Below, one piece after another: positions 18,426 to 25,352 of a DNA stretch of 64,000 nucleotides. Origin of the DNA: Anaerolineales bacterium (GTDB lineage Bacteria; Chloroflexota; Anaerolineae; Anaerolineales; Villigracilaceae); NCBI GenBank assembly GCA_030834895.1, contig JAUQXA010000064.1, positions 186,001 to 250,000 on the forward strand. The letters are read 5' to 3'. Each line of letters opens with the position of its first letter. Position 1 is the first letter of the stretch. The notes under the pieces are model-generated. The model searched no databases. It saw only the letters and a list, made by a program, of their open reading frames with translations, and was not told where the DNA came from. The translations under genes were made by a program, and so were the position numbers.

Positions 18426-20244
18426 AGTCCCCATTGTGAGGGACAGGTGTTGTTTGCTTTGGACTGCCGCCCAATTTTGGCTTTGGCTTGTCGAGATATT
18501 GATCCAACAGTGACGGCGCTTCGGGGTGATCCACGTGCAGGGCGTGGTCGTAGTCGCCAGCGGGGACTGGCGGGTCGAAGCGGACTGGGCGTCGGACGCC
18601 GAGCATCCCAAAGAAGTTGGTCACAGCCAACAGCACCGAGTAGCGGTATTCCTGCATTTTGAGCGATTGCCACTCGACGATGGAAGCCATCGCGCCCTGC
18701 ACGCGCGCCTTCTCGCGCACAATGCGGTGAATTTGTTTGGGATCGCGACGTCCGCCAGGGGAGATGAGCATGGCATTGGCGGCAAGGATCAGAACACTGA
18801 AGGAAATCAACACCATCCAGCCGCCTTCCTCCCATTTGCCGACGATCTGTCCGACAAAGACAATCGCAGCCAGCGCCGCCGCAATGGAAGCCGCGATGGA
18901 ACCCCATTTGCGTTTGCTGCCTTCGTAATGTTCGAGGATGTGCCTGCGGACAGCCAATCCCATCATCATGATGGGCATGAATACGCCCACACCGTAGAAC
19001 GGCACAGCCACCGTCGTCTTGCCGCGTACCAGGAACATGAGGACAATGGTGATGATAAAGCCAATCGTCACCGAGCGGGTAAAGGTTCCCTGTGCGTTGC
19101 GGTAGACGATGAATTCGGGGAACTCACCGATTGCCACATCACGCCAGCCAGTAGCTTGCAAGTCCTGAAAAGCCGTCATGGATGCGGCGGCGAGCAGCGC
19201 CACTGCCAGGATTTGATAAACCCAGAATAAGATGTTACCGCCTGGGAGTTGAGTGAAGCCGATGTAAGCCAGGTTGCCAACGAGGGTACGTCCCAATGTG
19301 CCGTCGAATACGTTGAAGCGGATGGCGAAGAAGGTCAGCATGAAGGTGGTCAAACCGCCGTAGAACAGGAAGGATGTCTGCACCATGCGACCAATGCCAG
19401 ATTTGCCGCTGTAAAATTCCCAAAGTTTATGGAATTTGGGCGCGTGTTTCTTGCCCCACTTGACTAGGCTGAAATCTTCATTGATGACGAACTGGATTCC
19501 GTTGGACATGGCTTCCAGTCCCGACAACGCGACCAAGCCTTTCATGGAAGCAGTCAACAGGTGGAAAAGCGCCTGCCCGATGGATACGTGCTCGATGGTC
19601 TCCGCAACTTCCACAGGCTTGACTCCCGTCACATTGGCGTAGATCAACCCGCCGACCATAATCAAGGTCATCATGACGAAGACGCCCAGCAGGATGAATA
19701 CAATCCGCGCCGATTCGCCGCGCCCACGGATGGTGAGGTACCAGGTAATTGCTGCCAGCGTCGCGCCGATGAGGAAGTGCCAGACCCAGTTCCTGCCATA
19801 GAGTCCAAGGATCGAAAGCATCTGGTCGCCGCCAGAAAGCGCCGACACAACAACGGTAAAGATATAGTCTTGAATCAAAACCATCGCCACCACCAGACTC
19901 AAACCAGGGGTCAGGTAGCGCATGGATGCGGTGTACGATCCGCCGCCTTCGTTGAAAATTCCGAGCGAGTACATGTAAAGCGCGCCAAACACAATGTTGG
20001 CAATGCTGATAGCTGCCGCTGCGTAGTAGCCCCACTCCTGAATTCCATAGGGGTGCAGGGCGTGCATCATCTCGCCAGTCGCGTAGAAGTAGGACGTGAA
20101 GTAGTCCACGCCGAACAGGGCAACGGCGGCGAGCAAGCCGATTTGTCCCGCGCCGTGGACGTGGGCATCCTCCTCCTTTTCAACGGGTGAGGCTTTGTAT
20201 GCCAGGAAGGCGATTACGATAAGAAGTCCGATGGAAAATAACAT
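18424..20244 (-). CDS. APC-superfamily cation transporter, probable K+ carrier (copy 3)
   Basis: A 606-residue membrane protein, nearly collinear with copy 2. It has Asp47 and Tyr54 in FGVDYFTSYFYATGEM, QDYIFT in the third core helix, and a cytoplasmic tail with LEQYL/LDQYL and GGSPKQT. It starts 29 bases after the RR2 stop, without the unknown soluble protein that separates regulator and transporter in the copy 2 operon. Copies 2 and 3 share their first 20 residues exactly, which points to recent duplication. K+ uptake is inferred from the binding residues and the kdp-type promoter of the operon. Confidence 0.8.
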   Translation of the reverse strand: MLFSIGLLIVIAFLAYKASPVEKEEDAHVHGAGQIGLLAAVALFGVDYFTSYFYATGEMMHALHPYGIQEWGYYAAAAISIANIVFGALYMYSLGIFNEGGGSYTASMRYLTPGLSLVVAMVLIQDYIFTVVVSALSGGDQMLSILGLYGRNWVWHFLIGATLAAITWYLTIRGRGESARIVFILLGVFVMMTLIMVGGLIYANVTGVKPVEVAETIEHVSIGQALFHLLTASMKGLVALSGLEAMSNGIQFVINEDFSLVKWGKKHAPKFHKLWEFYSGKSGIGRMVQTSFLFYGGLTTFMLTFFAIRFNVFDGTLGRTLVGNLAYIGFTQLPGGNILFWVYQILAVALLAAASMTAFQDLQATGWRDVAIGEFPEFIVYRNAQGTFTRSVTIGFIITIVLMFLVRGKTTVAVPFYGVGVFMPIMMMGLAVRRHILEHYEGSKRKWGSIAASIAAALAAIVFVGQIVGKWEEGGWMVLISFSVLILAANAMLISPGGRRDPKQIHRIVREKARVQGAMASIVEWQSLKMQEYRYSVLLAVTNFFGMLGVRRPVRFDPPVPAGDYDHALHVDHPEAPSLLDQYLDKPKPKLGGSPKQTTPVPHNGD

Positions 20245-20273
20245 GTGTGTTTACCTTTTGTTGCTGTGATGTT

Positions 20274-20972
20274 TTAGAGTTCTCTGAGGCGATAACCGAC
20301 GCCAGGTTCGGTGACGATCTGTCGCGGTTTCAACTGGTCGTTTTCGATCTTCCGCCGCAGGTTGCTGATGTTGACCCGCAGGAGATGGGAATCCGCTTCG
20401 TAGTTGACGCCCCAGACCTCCCTGATCAACTGCTGATGGGTGAGGACCTTCCCCGCGTGGTTGATGAGAATCTTCAAGATGTTGTATTCGGTCGGGGTGA
20501 GGGTCACGTGGTTATTGTCGATGCGGACCTCGTGTTTGGCGAAATCAACCATCAGGCCGTCGTTCTGGAAGACCGCCGATTCGTTTTCGATCTTGTTGGA
20601 GCGCCGCAGGGCGACCCGCAGCCGCGCCAGCAATTCGCTGGTGCTGAATGGCTTGGTGAGGTAATCGTCCACGCCCGCGTCGAAAGCGGCGATCTTGTCC
20701 TCTTCGCCCTCCCGAACCGAGATGACGATGACGGGGACATCCGTCCATTCGCGCAGGCGTCGGATGACTTCCGTGCCGTCCATGTCGGGCAGACCCAAAT
20801 CCAGGATGATCGCATCTGGATTGTTGACAGCCGCTGACTGAATCGCGTCTCCGCCGTTTTCCGCTTCCAAAATCGTGTAGCGGTTCGAGAGGGATGCGTT
20901 CAGAAAGCGCCGTATCGGGCGTTCATCATCCACAACGAGGATTTTTGTTTGGGGATCTAAGAGAGTTGACAT
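20274..20972 (-). CDS. KdpE-type response regulator heading an APC operon (RR2)
   Basis: A 232-residue OmpR-type regulator with the same motifs as RR1 (DDE, LDLGLPDMDG, VISVRE, LTKPF, GVGYRL). One difference is LTKPFST instead of LTKPFGT. ATG 20972 is preferred to the TTG directly upstream. There is no adjacent kinase. Its promoter carries the KdpE-type repeats. The pair RR2-APC3 looks like the simpler version of the RR1-unknown-APC2 operon. Confidence 0.92.
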   Translation of the reverse strand: MSTLLDPQTKILVVDDERPIRRFLNASLSNRYTILEAENGGDAIQSAAVNNPDAIILDLGLPDMDGTEVIRRLREWTDVPVIVISVREGEEDKIAAFDAGVDDYLTKPFSTSELLARLRVALRRSNKIENESAVFQNDGLMVDFAKHEVRIDNNHVTLTPTEYNILKILINHAGKVLTHQQLIREVWGVNYEADSHLLRVNISNLRRKIENDQLKPRQIVTEPGVGYRLREL

Positions 20973-21007
20973 CAATGCGCCATCAAGAAAATATCAAGAT
21001 GTCTGAC

Positions 21008-21065
21008 ATTCTATAGTTGGGCGTGTCAATTTAGGCGCAAGAAATGCCCCCTGCGCGTCAAGAAA
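21008..21065 (-). promoter_or_regulatory. KdpE-type promoter of the RR2 operon
   Basis: On the - strand: TTTCTTG (21065-21059), TTTCTTG (21044-21038), TTGACA (21029-21024) and TAGAAT (21013-21008). The spacing is the same as in the RR1, 54-aa gene and kdp promoters. About 100 bp here are nearly identical to the RR1 promoter. Confidence 0.75.
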
Positions 21066-21096
21066 GTGTCAAGATGATTTGGGTTGTTAAATGGCT

Positions 21097-21130
21097 CCCC
21101 GCCGCCGTTTTTTCGGTAACGGCAGCGGGG
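21097..21130. repeat. GC-rich hairpin upstream of the RR2 promoter
   Basis: Arms CCCCGCCGCCGTT and AACGGCAGCGGGG pair at 12 of 13 positions. It lies 30 bp upstream of the RR2 promoter repeats, in a gene-free stretch (20973-21236) that also holds the perfect repeat at 21148. It may terminate the transcript of the 54-aa gene. Confidence 0.6.
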
Positions 21131-21147
21131 GCAAGTTATACCGCACT

Positions 21148-21197
21148 CGGTCACAAATTGCGCTTTTTTAGAGGGTGGAAAGCGCAATTTGTGACCG
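21148..21197. repeat. Perfect 19-bp inverted repeat
   Basis: Arms 21148-21166 and 21179-21197 (CGGTCACAAATTGCGCTTT and its exact complement) surround a 12-base loop. There is no T tract directly after it. It is either a strong hairpin behind the 54-aa gene, a binding site, or a small mobile palindrome; no second copy was seen in the window. Confidence 0.75.
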
Positions 21198-21236
21198 TGG
21201 GTATTATAAGGATGACGTTATTTCGTCAGGACAACG

Positions 21237-21401
21237 TCATTGGGACAACCAGGATTTGTAGAGAAAAAAGGCATTTGCCCAGATAAGCAAAAACAGCATT
21301 AGAAGCTGGCGTTGAAAAGCGCTTACACTAAAGAACGAAGCGCCGATAATTCCCACCAATGGCGTGTAGGTTATGACCTGCTCAAGGACTTTTTTCTTCA
21401 T
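21237..21401 (-). CDS. 54-residue membrane protein of the K+ island, unknown
   Basis: A short gene encodes 54 residues beginning MKKKVLEQVITY and ending KSWLSQ. Two hydrophobic stretches (about 13-30 and 32-48) predict a small membrane hairpin protein. An AAAGGAA ribosome site lies nine bases before the ATG. Its promoter (21501-21558) is almost the same as that of the kdp operon. About 93 bases of leader contain a perfect 14-bp hairpin. A small modulator of K+ transport, as KdpF is for KdpFABC, is a reasonable guess; no family is recognised. Confidence 0.7.
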   Translation of the reverse strand: MKKKVLEQVITYTPLVGIIGASFFSVSAFQRQLLMLFLLIWANAFFLYKSWLSQ

Positions 21402-21443
21402 GCCATGTTCCTTTTTGACAGTCTTACCGCTTGCGCAATACTT

Positions 21444-21476
21444 GTGGGGCGCTGACAGTCGTTGTCAGCGCCCCAC
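21444..21476 (-). promoter_or_regulatory. Leader hairpin of the 54-aa gene
   Basis: A perfect 14-bp GC-rich stem (GTGGGGCGCTGACA at 21444-21457 and its complement at 21463-21476) with a 5-base loop lies between the -10 box at 21501 and the ATG at 21401. It has no T tract on the - strand, so it is more like a structured leader than a terminator. The function is unknown. Confidence 0.6.
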
Positions 21477-21500
21477 TTTCACATGAGTATCGACAATGGA

Positions 21501-21558
21501 AGTGTATTCAGTTGCCTGTCAAAAAGGGGACAAGAAATAAATGAATCGGGTCAAGATG
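21501..21558 (-). promoter_or_regulatory. KdpE-type promoter of the 54-aa gene
   Basis: On the - strand: ATCTTG (within 21558-21552), TTTCTTG (21537-21531), TTGACA (21522-21517) and TACACT (21506-21501). The stretch CTTGTCCCCTTTTTGAC is shared with the kdp operon promoter at 29538. Spacings match all three other copies. Confidence 0.75.
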
Positions 21559-21573
21559 TTGTCAAGGGAACAA

Positions 21574-23508
21574 TCAATGCACCTGGTACGGAACTTCCGT
21601 AATCACGATTCCTTTTTTACTCAATAATGCCAGACGTAGCCAGAAGGCGGTTTGGGTATGCAGGAGGTTGTGCCACGGGCTTTTCGGGTTGAATTGCGGC
21701 ACGACAATGGTCAACCGCTCGTTGGGCTGGATGACTTTGCACAGGTCGTCCACGTAGCCGAGGAACGGTTCGAGGAAGGTGCGGTAGGGAGAGTCGATCA
21801 GTACCAGCCGCACGCCCTTTCCCCACGAATGCCACTTGCTTTCCACCGATTCCCTTTGTTCTGGATCGAGCAGGATGTGGACTGCGGTGATGTCGTCTGA
21901 CAGTGAGTTTGCGTATTCCAGCGCTTCCAACGTGCCGCGGTGGATTCCCGCGACTGGGATAATGACTCTGTGGCGGATGGCTGGTGGCGGCTCGCCGAAA
22001 TTGTCCAGCGAAAGGTCGCGGGCGACGGACTGATAATGGCGATGTACAGAGAAGAAACTTATCACAATGGCAGGCAGCAACAGGACGATGATCCACGCGC
22101 CGTCGGTGAATTTGGTGACGGCGAAGATCAAGGTCACAAGCGCGGTGCAGAGCGCTCCGAAGCCGTTGACGACCAGTTTCCACTGCCAGCCCTGATTGCC
22201 CGCCTCCAGCAGCTTCTCATCCTTGTGGACGCCCGCCCGCCACCAGTGACGCGCCATCCCCAATTGCGAAAGGGTAAACGAAAGGAACACACCCACAGCC
22301 CACAGCGGGATCAGCGCCGTCACGCTGGCTTTGAAGATGACGATGAGGAATGCCGCAATCGCCGCGAGGCTGATAATTCCACGCGAGAAGACCAGTCGAC
22401 TGCCGCGATATGCCAGTTGGCGTGGCATGTACCCGTCCTCGGCGATGATCGCGCTCAGGCGGGGAAAGTCCGCAAAGGCGGTGTTTGTCGCCAAAACCAA
22501 AATGATGGTCGTCGCAAAGATTGTGCTGATATACAACACGCCACGACTCCCGAACACGGTACGCGCCAATTGGGAGACCACCGTCTCAGATTCAGCGGGG
22601 ACGGCTCCAATTGCGCCGAGCAGGAAAGTCATCCCGACAAAGAGAACGCCGAGGATGGACGACATCCAGATCATGGTCAGGGAGGCATTGCGAGTGCGCG
22701 GCTCCTTGAAGGCTTTGACGCCGTTTGAAATGCACTCGACCCCTGTTAACGCGGTTGTGCCGTTGGAAAAGGCGCGGAGCAATAAAAAGAGCGTGATCGG
22801 TTCAGCGTGAAGCGTCTCCATGTGAGGCGGGTCAATCACCACGCCAAGCGAGCCGCTCAGGTATTTGTAGAATCCAGCCGCCACGGTCAACGCGGTCATG
22901 CCGAGGAAAAAGTAGGTTGGCGCGGCAAAGGTATTGCCCGACTCTTTCACACCGCGCAGGTTGGCGATGGCGATCAGAATCAAAAATCCAACCGCAAGCG
23001 CCACACGATATTCATATAAAGCGGGAATGGCGGAAACAATCTGCGCCACGCCAGACGAAATTGCCACCGCCGCCAGCAGGATGTAATCCAACAGCAGCGC
23101 CGAACCAGCCACCAGCGCGGACGTGATCCCCAGGTTTTCCTTGACCACCGTGTACGCCCCTCCGCCGCTGGGGTAGGCGTGAATCGTCTGCTGGTATGAG
23201 ATCGTGACGATGGCAAGCAGCGCTGTGATGATGATGGAAATGGGAAAGGCATAGCCAAACGCCTGCGTGCCTGCCGCCGCCAAAATCACAAGCATTTCCT
23301 GTGGCGCATACGCAATGGATGACAGTGCGTCCGCGCCGAAGACTGCCAGCCCCACCATCTTGCCGATTGTCTGATGCGGAGCGGAGGCGGTGGTCAGGGG
23401 GCGTCCAATGAGCCAGGTGCGCCAGGTCAGTTTTTGCGGGCTTTGATCCACCTGATGTCGTTCCAAAATGCCGTCATGTTCTGTCGGTTTTTGATTCGAG
23501 TTTTCCAT
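21574..23508 (-). CDS. KimA-like K+ transporter (APC superfamily)
   Basis: The 644-residue protein has a cytoplasmic N-terminus with LIGRPL, as in KimA/YdaO, then about 12 helices and a cytoplasmic C-terminal domain (about 500-644) with a Usp-like pattern. Asp60 and Tyr67 in FGADALSSIAY match the K+-binding Asp36 and Tyr43 of KimA. LDYILL in the third core helix matches the conserved DY. KimA imports K+ with H+ and is inhibited by c-di-AMP. It lies downstream of the kdp genes, with its own TACAAT box seven bases before the ATG. This is the carrier in the window whose function is best supported. Confidence 0.87.
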   Translation of the reverse strand: MENSNQKPTEHDGILERHQVDQSPQKLTWRTWLIGRPLTTASAPHQTIGKMVGLAVFGADALSSIAYAPQEMLVILAAAGTQAFGYAFPISIIITALLAIVTISYQQTIHAYPSGGGAYTVVKENLGITSALVAGSALLLDYILLAAVAISSGVAQIVSAIPALYEYRVALAVGFLILIAIANLRGVKESGNTFAAPTYFFLGMTALTVAAGFYKYLSGSLGVVIDPPHMETLHAEPITLFLLLRAFSNGTTALTGVECISNGVKAFKEPRTRNASLTMIWMSSILGVLFVGMTFLLGAIGAVPAESETVVSQLARTVFGSRGVLYISTIFATTIILVLATNTAFADFPRLSAIIAEDGYMPRQLAYRGSRLVFSRGIISLAAIAAFLIVIFKASVTALIPLWAVGVFLSFTLSQLGMARHWWRAGVHKDEKLLEAGNQGWQWKLVVNGFGALCTALVTLIFAVTKFTDGAWIIVLLLPAIVISFFSVHRHYQSVARDLSLDNFGEPPPAIRHRVIIPVAGIHRGTLEALEYANSLSDDITAVHILLDPEQRESVESKWHSWGKGVRLVLIDSPYRTFLEPFLGYVDDLCKVIQPNERLTIVVPQFNPKSPWHNLLHTQTAFWLRLALLSKKGIVITEVPYQVH

Positions 23509-23515
23509 ACCTTTT

Positions 23516-23521
23516 ATTGTA
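23516..23521 (-). promoter_or_regulatory. -10 box of the KimA-like gene, possible leaderless start
   Basis: TACAAT lies seven bases before the ATG at 23508, with TTGAAT 16 bases further upstream as -35. The same TACAAT-N7-ATG layout precedes kdpD at 14427. An AAGG just before the ATG is too close to be a normal ribosome site. Confidence 0.5.
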
Positions 23522-23552
23522 GCCCATCGAGCGCCAAATTCAAATCGGAGTC

Positions 23553-23569
23553 AAAAGTCGGAGACTTTT
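23553..23569. repeat. Short inverted repeat behind the KdpD-like gene
   Basis: Arms AAAAGTC and GACTTTT with a 3-base loop lie 12 bases after the stop of the KdpD-like gene. The stem is short, so it is at most a weak terminator. Confidence 0.4.
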
Positions 23570-23580
23570 GCCTCCATGAA

Positions 23581-24342
23581 TCATCCGACTTGGATGTTTT
23601 CCCGCCCCGCATTTTGGAATTCATATTCCGTGATTTGTACCCGTTCGATTGCCAGCCCAATCTGGAGTGCGACATTGCGAAAGAGACGGCTTTCTGGTGA
23701 GGGAAGCTCGATCTCCGCGCCGTGCCAGAGTTGCACCTCGCCGATCAGCCCCCACGAATTGAGCAGGGGCAGCACGCAATCGGCTTTGGTCTTCATGGTT
23801 TTATCCTGCGGTTCCTGCGCGCTGAACTGCTCCGCGTGTCCCTTTGACTGGATGAAGACGACAACCGATTCCACCATGAAGCGCTGACGCATGAATTGCG
23901 CCACCCTGCGGGCAATAGCGTCGAGGGAGCGTAACCCCGCCAGAAGGGTGGTGAACTCGTACATCAACACGGCTTCCTGTTCGCTCGCATGTGCCTTGGA
24001 CAGGGTGTTTTGGATGCGCTCCACCACAGCGATGGCTACCACAAAGAAAATCACCAGGCTCAAAATTCCCTCTGGTCTGGCAACGGTAAAGGTATAGAAC
24101 GGGGGAATGAAAAGGAAATTGAACATCAACTCAGCCGATATAGCCGCGCTCATGCCCGCGCCTAATCCCCAGCGATAGGCGCACCAGGCGACCGCAAGCA
24201 GGAAGACCATGGCAATCACGCCCTCGCCAATCAAGTCCCGCTGGAATAGCATCAGGACAAAAGCCGTTCCAGCAATGGACAGCAGGGCGGAAAAGGATTC
24301 CTTTGCCAGTTTGGACAAACGCGAAAGATTGGGAGTTTTCAT
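23581..24342 (-). CDS. KdpD-like sensor without kinase domain
   Basis: The 253-residue protein contains the four DUF4118 membrane helices of KdpD (about 20-115, including LFIPPFYTFTV) and a GAF domain (about 135-240). The protein ends before any HisKA or ATPase domain, and no kinase remnant follows in any frame, so it is a defined short form rather than a pseudogene. Kinase-less KdpD-like sensors are known as last genes of some kdp operons. It starts 19 bases after kdpC. It may modulate KdpFABC or the complete KdpD through its membrane part. This role is inferred. Confidence 0.82.
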   Translation of the reverse strand: MKTPNLSRLSKLAKESFSALLSIAGTAFVLMLFQRDLIGEGVIAMVFLLAVAWCAYRWGLGAGMSAAISAELMFNFLFIPPFYTFTVARPEGILSLVIFFVVAIAVVERIQNTLSKAHASEQEAVLMYEFTTLLAGLRSLDAIARRVAQFMRQRFMVESVVVFIQSKGHAEQFSAQEPQDKTMKTKADCVLPLLNSWGLIGEVQLWHGAEIELPSPESRLFRNVALQIGLAIERVQITEYEFQNAGRENIQVG

Positions 24343-24361
24343 GTTTTTTCATCCTTCTGTT

Positions 24362-24952
24362 TTACTTGACACCATCCAGCGCCAGATTGAGTTTCAACAC
24401 GTTGACACGAGGCTCGCCGAGGAATCCGAATTGGCGACCTTCGGTGTATTTCTCCACGAGGGATGTGACCTCCGCTTCGCTCAACCCGCGAGCGGATGCC
24501 ACGCGACTGACCTGATACAACGCGGCAGCGACGCTGATGTGCGGGTCGAGTCCGCTCCCCGAAGCAGTGACCAGGTCAACGGGAATCGGAAGCGGGTTAT
24601 TGGGGTCGGCGGCTTTGAGAGCGTTGATCCTCGTCTGGACCATATCCGTGAGGGCGGGATTCAACGGTCCATAGTTCGAGCCAGAGGAGGCGGTCAGGTT
24701 TTCCGCATTGAAGGCGTTATAGGCGAATGTGCCTGTCGCGGAAATACGTCCCCAAAAGTATTTCGGGTCGTCGAATTGCTGACCGATGAGTTCCGAGCCG
24801 ACGGCTTTTCCATCCACGAGGATCAGGCTGCCATTGGCTTGGCTTGGAAACAAGACCTGCGCGATGCCTGTCACAGCGAGTGGATAGATGACGCCCGTGA
24901 TAACGGTAAAAACGAGCAGCATGACAAGAGCGGGGCGAAATTGAGTGAGCAT
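24362..24952 (-). CDS. kdpC: K+-transporting ATPase subunit KdpC
   Basis: The 196-residue protein has one N-terminal membrane helix (about 8-30), then the KdpC periplasmic domain with QANGSL, GSELIGQ, SGSGLDPHIS, and VSRVASARG near the end. KdpC stabilises the KdpFABC complex and supports K+ binding by KdpA. Length and motifs are normal. Only three bases separate it from the 128-aa gene upstream. Confidence 0.96.
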   Translation of the reverse strand: MLTQFRPALVMLLVFTVITGVIYPLAVTGIAQVLFPSQANGSLILVDGKAVGSELIGQQFDDPKYFWGRISATGTFAYNAFNAENLTASSGSNYGPLNPALTDMVQTRINALKAADPNNPLPIPVDLVTASGSGLDPHISVAAALYQVSRVASARGLSEAEVTSLVEKYTEGRQFGFLGEPRVNVLKLNLALDGVK

Positions 24953-24955
24953 TTT

Positions 24956-25342
24956 TTATTCCTTTTGATAATCCTGTGAAATCTCCTTCATCGGAAAGAT
25001 TTCGGTTTCAGTGCTATCCATTTCAAAGGTATCACCGAGGACACCTTTGATTTCAGATTTGGGAAGTTGAAGCAGCGGCTGGTTCAGGTTTTGATCGCGC
25101 AGCGGGAACTGAATGATGCTGATGATCGCGCCCTGCCTTGAGGTATCCATTTTGAACAATGCGGGTTCGTTGGCTTTCAGCCACAGATGAACCAGCCAGT
25201 ACACAAACAGAAGGATTCCGAGTTGCGCGATCTGGTGTCCGCGCGCCGAGAGGTTGAGACGAAAATCCACCATGAACAAGCCGATAAGCAGCGGAAGGGC
25301 GAGATAAAGCTGCCACCATTTTGGACGAACGTCTTGACGCAC
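24956..25342 (-). CDS. Small membrane protein between kdpB and kdpC, unknown
   Basis: The 128-residue protein has two hydrophobic helices (about 10-27 and 38-55) and a polar C-terminal half. The start is GTG at 25342 with an AGGAGA site nine bases upstream. It is ten bases after kdpB and three before kdpC, so it is certainly co-translated with the pump. No such gene exists in the E. coli operon. It may be an accessory subunit; the family is not recognised. Confidence 0.78.
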   Translation of the reverse strand: MRQDVRPKWWQLYLALPLLIGLFMVDFRLNLSARGHQIAQLGILLFVYWLVHLWLKANEPALFKMDTSRQGAIISIIQFPLRDQNLNQPLLQLPKSEIKGVLGDTFEMDSTETEIFPMKEISQDYQKE

Positions 25343-25352
25343 AATAAGTCTC

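Noticed and set aside
21444..21476. Terminator behind the KimA-like gene
   Set aside because: It lies downstream of the 54-aa gene promoter and has no T tract on the - strand, so it is read as a leader hairpin, though read-through termination cannot be excluded.
20973..21573. tRNA or small stable RNA gene in the largest gene-poor gap
   Set aside because: No cloverleaf pattern or CCA-adjacent acceptor stem was seen; the hairpins present are simple palindromes.
23581..24342. KdpD pseudogene
   Set aside because: The frame has a clean start and stop, normal spacing after kdpC and no decayed kinase sequence downstream; a short sensor form fits better.
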